Source of the DNA: a virus | Direction: 5' to 3' (one strand) | DNA: 20,782 nucleotides | IMG/VR virus record: IMGVR_UViG_3300021859_000214 | Span: 1 to 20,782 of that record | In this document: positions 7,338 through 13,914 of the stretch, piece by piece | How positions within the stretch are numbered: position 1 is the first letter of the stretch | Layout of the letters: each line of letters starts with the position of its first letter | Position numbers and translations under genes: made by a program | Notes under the pieces: generated by a model | What the model saw: the letters and a program-made list of their open reading frames with translations, nothing else | Database searches by the model: none | Told to the model about the DNA's origin: nothing

Positions 7338-7795
7338 TACCGGCTCTCCTCACGCTTCATGCCGCGTGCCTTCCAGTCGGACGCGCGGTCGTGCCTCTTC
7401 TGCTTTTTGAAGTCGCCCATGCGCGCCTTCTGACTGTCGGGGATCGCCGCAGCGTGCAGTTCGCACGTCGGCAGGAGGTCGATGCTCGCGAGCGCCTTGC
7501 GGTAGTCGTCCGCCGCAAGGCGAAACGGCTTGTCCCGGTGGTGGTAGGCGTGCTCCGACCAGCCGTAGGCCACGGCAGCGGCGGCGTGCCGCCAGTTGAA
7601 GACGTCCTCGCTCTGCGGCAGCCGCGGGTCGCGGCGCTTGAGCAGGCCGAGTTGCTCGGCCCATTCGGTGGGCGTGCGCAGGCCGTCGTCGGCCTTCTTG
7701 GGCTGGTCGGCCTGCGCCTCGGCGGCAGCCTCAGCGACCACAGCGTCAGCAGCGGCATCGGCAGCCGCCGGCGCCTTCGAAGAGTCTTTCGGCAT
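7337..7795 (-). CDS. Unrecognised small protein between head-completion and sheath genes
   Basis: This 152-residue protein begins MPKDSSKAPAAADAAADAVV. The first 35 residues are alanine-rich and acidic, probably disordered. The rest is a compact helical region with TPTEWAEQLGLLKRRDPRLP and WRHAAAAVAYGWSEHAYHH, ending in a basic stretch (DFKKQKRHDRASDWKARGMK). I do not recognise a family. It overlaps the sheath start by one base and follows the gpG-type gene by eight bases. That position suggests a head-tail joining or tail-completion role, but the basic C-terminus could equally bind DNA. Only the coding status is well supported. Confidence 0.75.
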   Translation of the reverse strand: MPKDSSKAPAAADAAADAVVAEAAAEAQADQPKKADDGLRTPTEWAEQLGLLKRRDPRLPQSEDVFNWRHAAAAVAYGWSEHAYHHRDKPFRLAADDYRKALASIDLLPTCELHAAAIPDSQKARMGDFKKQKRHDRASDWKARGMKREESR

Positions 7796-7803
7796 CGTGT
7801 CTC

Positions 7804-8340
7804 CTATCGAAAGATGGCGGCCAGCGTGCCGGTCGCGGTGTCGACGTAACGAGCTCGCCAGTCCTCGGGCAGCCCGCGGTCGGGCACCATTCGGCGTTGC
7901 GGCGCTCCGGCGACGGAGCTCAAGAGGAGGTCGCCCTTGTTGACGTAGCCAGGTCGACCACCGGGGATCCTCAGCGCGCGGGCGTGCACAGGCCGGATGC
8001 GCCTGCGACGCGGCCCGTAGATGCCGGTGCCGGTCTGGTGATAGGTGGCGTACGCCTTCGCGTTCTCCACGCCGAAGCTGTCGCGGCGCGCGTGCGAGCG
8101 GTGCCAGCTGTTCTTCATCGCTCCGCTGTCCTCGAGCGGGTTTCCCTGCCGCAGCACGAGCTCGCGCCAGGGCTTGCCGTACGGGTCTCGCGAGTGCTCG
8201 AAGCCATCGTGGATGAGCTCGATCGTCTCCTCGGCGAGCTGCCGGCTGACGCGCTCGAGGCTGGCGGGAGCGCTCCGGATCTTCTTCTCGAACTGCTCGA
8301 GCGCCGCGAAGTCACCCGTGAACCGCAGCGTCGCTTTCAT
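7804..8340 (-). CDS. Phage virion morphogenesis / tail completion protein (Mu gpG-like)
   Basis: This 178-residue protein begins MKATLRFTGDFAALEQFEKK. It carries the usual gpG pattern: an N-terminal strand and helix, DGFEHSRDPYGKPWRELVLR, then an SGAMKNSW segment, the YATYHQTGTGIYGPRRRRI loop and a C-terminal LPEDWRARYVDTATGTLAAI. Members of this family act as tail-completion or tail-terminator-associated factors when the tail joins the head. In phage Mu gene G directly follows gene F. Here it is separated from the gpF-type gene by about 6 kb of head genes, so the order is rearranged. The start at 8340 is four bases past the stop of the preceding gene. Confidence 0.85.
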   Translation of the reverse strand: MKATLRFTGDFAALEQFEKKIRSAPASLERVSRQLAEETIELIHDGFEHSRDPYGKPWRELVLRQGNPLEDSGAMKNSWHRSHARRDSFGVENAKAYATYHQTGTGIYGPRRRRIRPVHARALRIPGGRPGYVNKGDLLLSSVAGAPQRRMVPDRGLPEDWRARYVDTATGTLAAIFR

Positions 8341-8344
8341 GGTC

Positions 8345-8899
8345 TCAGCTCATGGGCTCGGGGAGCACGGAGTCGTCGGGTTGGATCGTGCCGACCACGC
8401 TCGAGGCCGACTGCACCCTGCGCGGCACCTTGATCATGTCGAGCACGGGCAGCGTGAACGTCCCACGCAAGACGATCTTCTGAGTCCTCGTCGTCTCGCC
8501 CGCTTGGTTGGGCTGGTCGCTTTGCCAGTCATAGCCTCGCGCTACGAACGAGGGCTCGATGAGCGCGGCCGCGGCCACGAGGTAGTCGAGCAGGAGATCT
8601 GCGTCGCCGTCGCTGTCGGCGTAGATGTGCGCCTCAAAGGCCTCGAGCCGGTACCAGATGGTGCGCGTCGCAACGCCTGCGACCATGCGCGGGCCCGCCT
8701 GCTTGGGTCGCTCGAAGGTGCTCGGCGCATGCATCCAGATGACCCGGCGCGCCTGGTCGTGCTGGTCGAGCCACTTGCGACCGAAGCGCTGCGCGACCGT
8801 CGGGTCGGCGAGCTTCGAGTGAATGGCGATCGCGAGGTCCTCGAGCCGGCTGCGCGTCGATGCGTCGACCGCGCTCAGGTCGGGAATGTTGTCGGCCAT
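8345..8899 (-). CDS. Putative tail terminator / head-tail connector protein
   Basis: This 184-residue protein begins MADNIPDLSAVDASTRSRLE. A helix (LEDLAIAIHSKLADPTVAQR) is followed by strands: RRVIWMHAPSTFERPKQAG, TIWYRLEAFEAHIYADSDGD, then a helix LLDYLVAAAALIEPS and further strands. One helix packed on a sheet, with a W-Y-R-x-E strand and an acidic loop, resembles tail-terminator proteins that cap the tube. It sits between the gp36-type connector and the gpG-type gene, the proper place for such a protein. The C-terminal 20 residues are polar. The assignment is from layout and context; Mu gp37-type is an alternative. Confidence 0.64.
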   Translation of the reverse strand: MADNIPDLSAVDASTRSRLEDLAIAIHSKLADPTVAQRFGRKWLDQHDQARRVIWMHAPSTFERPKQAGPRMVAGVATRTIWYRLEAFEAHIYADSDGDADLLLDYLVAAAALIEPSFVARGYDWQSDQPNQAGETTRTQKIVLRGTFTLPVLDMIKVPRRVQSASSVVGTIQPDDSVLPEPMS

Positions 8900-8900
8900 G

Positions 8901-9626
8901 TCACCAACCGCGGCGCGGCGAGCTCTCGACCACTGCGCCGCCCTCGAACGTCTCAGGCGTGCTGTCGACGATCCCGGGCGGCTTCACCCGACCGTTTGCC
9001 AGCCGATCGAACCACTTGAGCGCCATGTCGCGATTGTGGAAGACGAGCGCGTCAGGCCCGTTAAGGTCCGCGCCACGAGCTCCGAACAGGACCGCCCCTG
9101 CGAGGTAGGCGCAGTGCATCGTCACGTCGGTCGTCCACGCCACGAGCGGCATCTCGTAGGCGCTCGCGATGAAGCCGTCTGCCTCGTCCGACGCAGCCAA
9201 GCACGCTTCGAGCCGCTCTTCGATCGTCTTGGCGGCGATCGAGTGCTCGGGAAGGGCGTACTTCGTGACGTGCGACGGCTCGCAGTACAGCACGTGCGCC
9301 TCGATCGAGCTCGACCACGTCACCGAAGGCCCGCCCGTGCCGCCGAGCGTGTACGCCACTCGCACGTAGCGGCTGAGGTCGCCGATCAGCGCCGACACGC
9401 GCGAGGCCGTCGTGATCGACGCGAAAGCGTAGACGGTGCGCCAGTTGACCTCGTCGGCGGATGTCTCGACCTTGACGGCGAGTGACGGATTGGTGCCCGA
9501 GAGCGCGAGCACGTCGACCGAAACCCGCGCGGCGCGACGCAGCGTGCCGATATCGACGCTCGAGCCGGAGCCCGATGCCGCCACGGCGCCGAGCGCCTGC
9601 AGCGTCGCCGCCAGCGAGTTGGCCAT
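8901..9626 (-). CDS. gp36-type (DUF1320) head-tail connector with an N-terminal beta domain fused
   Basis: This 241-residue protein has two parts. Residues about 117 to 222 match the Mu gp36-like DUF1320 connector: TKYALPEHSIAAKTIEERLE, an IASAYEMPL strand, and FHNRDMALKWFDRLANGRVK. Residues 1 to about 114 are a separate beta-sandwich-like domain with LAVKVETSADEVNWRTVYAF and GDLSRYVRVAYTLGGTGGPS, the pattern of small decoration or carbohydrate-binding modules. DUF1320 proteins are usually 130 to 150 residues, so this is a fusion. The frame is open further upstream to 10031, but ATG 9626 overlaps the preceding TGA and opens with MANSLAATLQALGAV, so it is preferred. The connector role is well supported; the role of the extra domain is unknown. 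Confidence 0.78.
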   Translation of the reverse strand: MANSLAATLQALGAVAASGSGSSVDIGTLRRAARVSVDVLALSGTNPSLAVKVETSADEVNWRTVYAFASITTASRVSALIGDLSRYVRVAYTLGGTGGPSVTWSSSIEAHVLYCEPSHVTKYALPEHSIAAKTIEERLEACLAASDEADGFIASAYEMPLVAWTTDVTMHCAYLAGAVLFGARGADLNGPDALVFHNRDMALKWFDRLANGRVKPPGIVDSTPETFEGGAVVESSPRRGW

Positions 9627-10285
9627 CAGGAGATGACGCGCGCCAAGCAGTGGACGAAGCCCGTGCCCGCCGTGAAGGCATCGACGATGCGGTCGAAGCG
9701 CAGGATCGCGCCGGCCGGAAGCACGACGACGCCGTTGGACCCGAAGCTCGCGCCGATCGTGCCACCGACGTTTCCGTTGGCAGCAGCCAGCGTCGCCGCG
9801 ACGTCGCCACCGGCGCCACCGAGCAGATCGCCCTTCGTCTCGTGCGGCGCGGTCGCCGTCGAAACACCGATCGCGCTGTTCGTGCCACCGGTGAAGTTCG
9901 CGGTGCTCTCCCACCAGAGCCGCTCGATCGCGAGGCGAAAGCCCGTCGGCACGGTGAACAGCACGGCAGCGTCTGCCGTATCGAAGGCGATCGCGAGCTT
10001 CAGGTGCACCGCGCTGTCGGCGCGCAACCACCGGCCGGAGCCGGCGTCGGGCGTCATCACCAGGTTGTTGGTGGTGTCGGCTGCGGTGCTCGTCTTCGAG
10101 AAGACCCAGCGCGAGCCGTCCGCTTGCACGACAGCCTGTAGGCCGTCGTGTCGAAGCTCCGACACCAACGCCCGAAGCGCTGCCCGCGTCGAGGCCGCGT
10201 AGACGTTCTTGTGCGCACTCAGCAACTGCGCGCGGTCAACGAAGCTCGGGGGCGCGATGAACTTTCCGGAATGAGAGAATGGCAT
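9626..10285 (-). CDS. Beta-rich head decoration or fibre-like structural protein
   Basis: This 219-residue protein begins MPFSHSGKFIAPPSFVDRAQ. ATG 10285 is preceded by AAGGAGA ten bases upstream, a strong ribosome site, so I prefer it to the further-upstream start at 10342. A short element, VQADGSRWVFSKTSTAADTT, followed by VMTPDAGSGRWLRAD resembles the N-terminal domains of phage fibre and appendage proteins. The remainder is glycine-, threonine- and alanine-rich beta sequence, for example NFTGGTNSAIGVSTATAP and TIGASFGSNGVVVLPAGAIL. The place between capsid and connector suggests a head decoration or head fibre rather than a tail fibre. I see no catalytic motif. Coding is sure, the role inferred. 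Confidence 0.72.
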   Translation of the reverse strand: MPFSHSGKFIAPPSFVDRAQLLSAHKNVYAASTRAALRALVSELRHDGLQAVVQADGSRWVFSKTSTAADTTNNLVMTPDAGSGRWLRADSAVHLKLAIAFDTADAAVLFTVPTGFRLAIERLWWESTANFTGGTNSAIGVSTATAPHETKGDLLGGAGGDVAATLAAANGNVGGTIGASFGSNGVVVLPAGAILRFDRIVDAFTAGTGFVHCLARVIS

Positions 10286-10295
10286 CTCTTGTGTG

Positions 10296-10302
10296 TCTCC
10301 TT
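10296..10302 (-). promoter_or_regulatory. Strong ribosome binding site for the beta-rich structural gene
   Basis: The coding strand carries AAGGAGA ten bases before ATG 10285, overlapping the TGA of the previous gene. It supports 10285 over the in-frame codon at 10342 and suggests translational coupling between the two genes. Confidence 0.7.
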
Positions 10303-10577
10303 CACAGGGCGGCCAGAGCCGCGAGCACTTCTTTGGCTTCACGGCTCCTAAAGCCCGCGACTGTCACGAGCTCGTTCTCGTCGGCTCCGTCGAGGTCCTC
10401 GACCGCCGTGTATCCGCACTCAGCAAGACGCTCGAGAAGCGGGAAGCCGGCCGGGAGCGGTGTCCCGGCCTCGGCTTCCTGCTTGCTTCGCCAGATCCCG
10501 TCCTGGTCGTTGTCCAGACTGCGGGCGTACTGACGCTTCGAGAGGTAGTAACGCCGCGCGCTGCGGTACTCGGCCAC
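10302..10577 (-). CDS. Small helix-hairpin-helix-like protein
   Basis: This 91-residue protein begins MAEYRSARRYYLSKRQYARS. Residues about 46 to 91, including LLERLAECGYTAVEDLDGAD and ELVTVAGFRSREAKEVLAAL, resemble a helix-hairpin-helix fold of the RNA polymerase alpha C-terminal / NusA type: two helices with a glycine turn, then a further helix. Such folds usually bind DNA without sequence specificity. The first 40 residues are basic and aromatic. It lies between the coiled-coil protein and the beta-rich structural gene, so it could be a minor capsid or DNA-contacting connector protein rather than an enzyme. The stop shares bases with the next ribosome site. Confidence 0.7.
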   Translation of the reverse strand: MAEYRSARRYYLSKRQYARSLDNDQDGIWRSKQEAEAGTPLPAGFPLLERLAECGYTAVEDLDGADENELVTVAGFRSREAKEVLAALAAL

Positions 10578-10583
10578 GGCGCG

Positions 10584-11078
10584 CTAGCGCTTCTTGCTCT
10601 TCGGAGACTTGCTCGAGGTCGCGTCGTCCGAAGAGCTCTCGCCGCCGGTCTCGTCCGGGGCCGCGCTCGCGGCCGCCTCGAGCTGCTGCTCCAGCTCGGC
10701 GGTGCGATTCCAGACCTGCTCGAAGGCGCCCTCGAGCTCGAGGATGCGCTCCGACCGCTTCTCGAGCTCGGCGTCGCGTCGGCGGATCTCGCCGGCGGCA
10801 GACTCGAGCGCTTCCTTGGCCTCGGTGAGCGTGAGCTCGACCTCGGGAAGCCCTTCGGCGCGGAGGGTGAGCGTCGAAGTCGCCCGGGCCTCCTCGAGCG
10901 CAGCCTCGAGCTCGGCGATGCGTGCTTGCGGGTCGCCGCCGGAGCGCGAGAGACGGTTCTGCGCCTCCTGCACCGCGACACGCTCCGCGTACGGTGTTGC
11001 GTCGAGCGGGGCCGGCTGCGGCGCGCCATCCCGGCGCGCCGCCTCCTCCCGCGCGCGCATGCGCTGGCCGGTGATCAC
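10584..11078 (-). CDS. Coiled-coil protein directly after the major capsid gene
   Basis: This protein of about 164 residues probably starts at GTG 11078, which overlaps the capsid TGA as GTGA and has GGAG six bases upstream. The alternative ATG 11060 lacks a ribosome site. After a polar N-terminus (AREEAARRDGAPQPAPLDAT) it has long charged heptad-like helices: ARIAELEAALEEARATS, LTLTEAKEALESAAGEIRRR and RILELEGAFEQVWNRTAELE. The C-terminus is serine/lysine-rich (SSSDDATSSKSPKSKKR). It could be a capsid accessory or decoration protein; its place after the capsid gene argues against it being the scaffold, which appears to be part of the protease gene. No family recognised. Confidence 0.76.
   Translation of the reverse strand: MITGQRMRAREEAARRDGAPQPAPLDATPYAERVAVQEAQNRLSRSGGDPQARIAELEAALEEARATSTLTLRAEGLPEVELTLTEAKEALESAAGEIRRRDAELEKRSERILELEGAFEQVWNRTAELEQQLEAAASAAPDETGGESSSDDATSSKSPKSKKR
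11018..11042 (-). other. Perfect inverted repeat (10-bp stem, 5-base loop) just after the capsid gene
   Basis: Bases 11018-11027 are perfectly complementary to 11033-11042 around the loop 11028-11032. Each arm contains GGCGCGCC. It lies 33 bases after the capsid stop, inside the coiled-coil gene. No T-run follows, so it is not a typical intrinsic terminator. It could shield the 3' end of capsid mRNA or slow ribosomes, or it may simply reflect GC-rich coding sequence. Confidence 0.55.
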
Positions 11079-12319
11079 TGACCGCTCCAGTTGCGCACGT
11101 TGTGCTTGATCGCGACCACGCCCGGCCGCGAGCCGCCACGACGCCGGCGGTACAGCAGCGACGCGTGGTAGAGGTGCAGCGCGAGGATGTCGGCGTCGGC
11201 GAGGATGTCCTCGTCGCGCTTGGGGATGAGCGCGTCGGCGTTGTACCAGAACGCGCCGGCGCCGGCCTGGCAGATCATCGAGGTGACCTTGAGGATCGCG
11301 TTTGCGGTGTACGTGTTGTCGGCGTTGTAGGTGCCGTTGGCGAAGGTCGCGGTGATCCCGGTCTTGCCGTTGGCGCCCACGAGGGAGTCGATGGCCGTGT
11401 CGCTCAGGAGGATCGCGCCGCCGCCGTTCGGGACGGTGAGCGTCGCCGACCAGGTGTTGCCGCCGTCGGTCGAGAATCGGAAGGTCGCGGTGCCGTTCGA
11501 AAGACCACCGGTGACGATGTCGATCACGAGCGCCCACGGCCCGAGCGGCGTGCCCGCCACCGTCACCGCAGGAGGGGTCGTGCCGGCTGCCGTGACGGCG
11601 CTCATGCTCGATCCGGTCAGAGGGACCCGATCGCTCACCAGCAAGCGCATGCCGGCGAAGGTCTTTTCGATGCTGCGACCCTGCGGGCTCTCGCGGATGG
11701 ACTGCACGTAGAGCGGGCGGCCCTGGTCGTCCTGCATCGACGCGAGGTCCGCCTCGGCCTCGGAGTGCGTGACCATGGCCACGATGGTCTCCTGCTCGTC
11801 GCCGAACTTCGCCCGCGAGCGCACCGCGAGCGAGTGATCGAGGTAGACGGGGTTGCTGGTGCTGAAGACGTCGTTGACCAGCGGCGTGGCCGCGAACGCC
11901 GCGGTCATCACATCGTCGGCGTAGCGCGTCGCCTGCTCCATGGCCTGACGCGCGCCCTCGTCATGGGGATCGACGAGCGCCGGGTCGACGGCAGCCACGC
12001 CTTGGGCCCACCGGCTCGTTTCGACGGCCAGTGAGCCGCGCGCGATGGTCGCCTGCTCGCTCGTCATGCCGAGCTTCTCGGGCGTGATGGCGCTGCCGTC
12101 CGGGTTGTTGACCATCGGCCCGATGGTGCCGAAGTACGGCACGTCGATCGTCTTGCCGATCGCGCTGCGACCGCCCTGCGGCATGGTGCCTCGCACCATC
12201 ACGGCTCCGCTGGAAACGAGCGCCGAGCCCATGAAGGCGTTCTGGCCGCGGAAAACCCCTCGGATTGCGTCCTCGAGGATCTGCGGGGTGATGATGTCGG
12301 ACTGAATCGTGATGGCCAT
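11075..12319 (-). CDS. Major capsid protein (probable HK97 fold) with an inserted beta module
   Basis: This 414-residue protein begins MAITIQSDIITPQILEDAIR and follows the protease/scaffold gene, the classic capsid position. A ribosome site AAGGA lies about ten bases upstream. Core segments include MVRGTMPQGGRSAIGKTIDV, FDTV-type strands in this region (PYFGTIGPMV), DPHDEGARQAMEQATRYADD (long helix), LASMQDDQGRPLYVQSIRES and RLLVSDRVPLTG. The C-terminal ICQAGAGAFWYN and RDEDILADADILALHLYH are typical capsid features of the P-domain and the end of the chain. Residues about 245 to 341 are an extra beta-rich module (VTGG, GTATFRFSTDGG, GITATFANGTY) sitting in a loop between VPLTG and ICQAGAG, probably displayed on the capsid surface. 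Confidence 0.9.
   Translation of the reverse strand: MAITIQSDIITPQILEDAIRGVFRGQNAFMGSALVSSGAVMVRGTMPQGGRSAIGKTIDVPYFGTIGPMVNNPDGSAITPEKLGMTSEQATIARGSLAVETSRWAQGVAAVDPALVDPHDEGARQAMEQATRYADDVMTAAFAATPLVNDVFSTSNPVYLDHSLAVRSRAKFGDEQETIVAMVTHSEAEADLASMQDDQGRPLYVQSIRESPQGRSIEKTFAGMRLLVSDRVPLTGSSMSAVTAAGTTPPAVTVAGTPLGPWALVIDIVTGGLSNGTATFRFSTDGGNTWSATLTVPNGGGAILLSDTAIDSLVGANGKTGITATFANGTYNADNTYTANAILKVTSMICQAGAGAFWYNADALIPKRDEDILADADILALHLYHASLLYRRRRGGSRPGVVAIKHNVRNWSGQ
11297..11587 (-). repeat. Inserted beta-type module in the capsid, similar to one in the sheath
   Basis: Capsid residues about 245 to 341 interrupt the fold between VSDRVPLTG and ICQAGAGAFWYN, and the flanks read as a continuous capsid sequence if the module is removed. 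Its order PAVTVAG, VTGG, GTATFRF, DGGNTW, GITATF, GTYNADNTYT matches the sheath module at 6795-7058, so the two proteins share a domain. Confidence 0.68.
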
Positions 12320-12372
12320 CTGCTTGATTTCCTTGGATCAGGCTTTGCGTTGTTGGCTCTTTGGGGTTGGGC

Positions 12373-12954
12373 TCAGATCTGCCCGGCTTGCCGCGCCTCG
12401 GCGCGCATCTGCATGAAGGTCTCGGGGCTCGACTTGTGGAGCGCCGATCGCTCCGCGGAGGTCATCTCCGCGTAGGTCTTCCCGTCGTGGCGCATGAGGG
12501 AACCGCCCCCGGCATTCGACGGCGACGGCTCCGGCCGGGCGCCGTCGCCGCCCGCAGCGATCGCCGCGACGACGCCCCACGTCGCCACCATCGCGAGCGC
12601 GCCCTCGTGGGTCACGTGCTTGTCCTCGAGCAGCTTTCGGAGCTGTTGCTCGCGCGCGGGCGTGTGGCGCTTCTCGGTCTTGGCCTTGGTAAGCGCCGCG
12701 TCGAGCGACTGCGTGCGCGCTTCGTCCTGGATCTTGGCGAGCTTCGCCTGAGACTCCTCGTTCTCTTCGTGGCCCTGCTTCCAGGCTTGCATCACGCCGA
12801 GAATGGCGTCGCCCGTCTTGCCCGCGAGCGTCGCGACTCGTTCGAGCAGAGCTTGCGCCTCCTCACCTGCACGGAGGCGCTTGCCCATAGCCTCCTCGAT
12901 GGCTTCTTCCGACGCGCTCTCCGACAGACCCAGCATCTTTGCGATCTTCTTCAT
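12373..12954 (-). CDS. Nested scaffold protein from an internal start in the protease gene
   Basis: Met249 of the protease gene is preceded by GGAGGAA, seven bases before ATG 12954, a strong ribosome site in mid-gene. The resulting 193-residue product, starting MKKIAKMLGLSESASEEAIE, is in the same frame and corresponds to the charged scaffold half. Lambda Nu3 and Mu gpZ are made in the same way from within a protease gene, so an independent scaffold is likely. It is inference from the ribosome site and domain boundary; no protein-level evidence is available here. Confidence 0.62.
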   Translation of the reverse strand: MKKIAKMLGLSESASEEAIEEAMGKRLRAGEEAQALLERVATLAGKTGDAILGVMQAWKQGHEENEESQAKLAKIQDEARTQSLDAALTKAKTEKRHTPAREQQLRKLLEDKHVTHEGALAMVATWGVVAAIAAGGDGARPEPSPSNAGGGSLMRHDGKTYAEMTSAERSALHKSSPETFMQMRAEARQAGQI

Positions 12955-13698
12955 TTTCGGTTCCTCCCCGGTGTCCGGGTCGTTGTGGTTCTCGGCCGCC
13001 TGCCCACCCGGGGTGGGATTGCTCTCTCGAAGCTGCAACTGCTGGCGCGCCTGCTCGACGAGCTCGCGCACGCCCGCGGGCACGCTCGAGTACTCGTCGA
13101 GCTGCATCATCGCGAACGCCCGAGCCGAGGCCTTCGCTGGCTTGCCTTGCTTGTTGCCGACGACCTTGTCGACGAACCCGAGGGCCTTCGCCTCGCTCGC
13201 CGGCATCCAGGTCTCGGCGTTCATGAGCTCGAGGACCTTGGCGACCGTCTGCCCCGTGCGCTCGGCGTAGATCTGCGCGGCCTGCGCTTGCATCTTCTCG
13301 AGCACGTCGGCCCAGCGCCGTAGGTCGTCCGGCTCGCCGCGCGCGGAGCCCCACGGGTTGTGGATCATGAGCCACGCGTTCGACGCGATCCGGATCTCGT
13401 CGCCGGCCATCGCGATCACGCTGGCCACGGAGCCCGCGAGCGCGTCGATGTCGACCTCGACCCGCGCCTTGTGCTCAACGAGCAGGTTGTAGATCGCGAA
13501 GCCGTCGAAGACGTCGCCGCCCTCGCTGTTGATCCGCAGCTTGATGCTCGTCGCCTGCGCGTTCTGCTTGAGGGTGCGCCGGATGCTGCGCGCGCTCACG
13601 CCACCGAAGAGCCAGTCGTCGCCGATGACATCGTAGATGTCGATCTCGAGCGCGGGCGTACCTTCGCCTCTCGCGATGAAGCCCCAGGCTTTGCTCAT
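12373..13698 (-). CDS. Prohead protease (ClpP-like) fused to scaffold-like C-terminal half
   Basis: This 441-residue protein begins MSKAWGFIARGEGTPALEID. Residues 1 to about 195 are a ClpP/S49-type phage protease: RINSEGGDVFDGFAIYNLL, then ALAGSVASVIAMAGD with the nucleophile predicted at Ser93, MIHNP with His113, and ETWMPASEAKALGFVD, where Glu162 lies at the usual Asp position. The remainder is charged and helical (SASEEAIEEAMGKRLRAGEE, EEAQALLERVATLAGKTGD) and ends in TYAEMTSAERSAL. That half would act as scaffold and be cut away during maturation. The start overlaps the previous stop as ATGA. A longer frame to 13767 exists but lacks this coupling. Confidence 0.88.
   Translation of the reverse strand: MSKAWGFIARGEGTPALEIDIYDVIGDDWLFGGVSARSIRRTLKQNAQATSIKLRINSEGGDVFDGFAIYNLLVEHKARVEVDIDALAGSVASVIAMAGDEIRIASNAWLMIHNPWGSARGEPDDLRRWADVLEKMQAQAAQIYAERTGQTVAKVLELMNAETWMPASEAKALGFVDKVVGNKQGKPAKASARAFAMMQLDEYSSVPAGVRELVEQARQQLQLRESNPTPGGQAAENHNDPDTGEEPKMKKIAKMLGLSESASEEAIEEAMGKRLRAGEEAQALLERVATLAGKTGDAILGVMQAWKQGHEENEESQAKLAKIQDEARTQSLDAALTKAKTEKRHTPAREQQLRKLLEDKHVTHEGALAMVATWGVVAAIAAGGDGARPEPSPSNAGGGSLMRHDGKTYAEMTSAERSALHKSSPETFMQMRAEARQAGQI
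12961..12967 (-). promoter_or_regulatory. Internal ribosome binding site for the nested scaffold
   Basis: The coding strand reads GGAGGAA with a seven-base spacer to ATG. It lies inside the protease gene at the boundary between the protease domain and the scaffold half, which is where a nested start should be. Confidence 0.62.
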
Positions 13699-13910
13699 GG
13701 TTCGATCTCGATGTCGGAGAGGTGGTCGTCGTGGTGCGGCTCGGCGCCGCAACGCGGACAGCTGCATTCGGGCGCGTGGTAGACAGCGCTCGCAGGCGGA
13801 TGCGCGGGCGTCGCAGCGTCCTGCGCTCGGCGCCGCACCGTCGTCACTGGCGGTCGCGAGCCGCGATGAGACGTCGGGCGGCCTGGCCTGCCCGGTCGAT
13901 GTGCTCGCAT
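13695..13910 (-). CDS. Small cysteine/histidine-rich protein upstream of the protease
   Basis: This 71-residue protein starts at ATG 13910, four bases after the preceding stop, and overlaps the protease start as ATGA. The N-terminal half is arginine/proline-rich (MRAHRPGRPGRPTSHRGSRP). The C-terminus has CSCPRCGAEPHHDDH, three cysteines and three histidines, which could bind one zinc ion. I do not recognise a family. A longer frame to 13976 is open but would overlap the previous gene. Coding is supported mainly by the tight coupling on both sides; composition alone would be weak evidence in such GC-rich DNA. Confidence 0.55.
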   Translation of the reverse strand: MRAHRPGRPGRPTSHRGSRPPVTTVRRRAQDAATPAHPPASAVYHAPECSCPRCGAEPHHDDHLSDIEIEP

Positions 13911-13914
13911 GGCT

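Noticed and set aside
6120-7433. 437-codon plus-strand frame antisense to the sheath gene
   Set aside because: Low-complexity Arg/Ala/Glu translation. The opposite strand encodes a recognisable sheath protein throughout.
11079-11537. N-terminal extension of the coiled-coil gene inside the capsid gene
   Set aside because: Arg/His-rich shadow translation. GTG 11078 has a ribosome site and a GTGA overlap.
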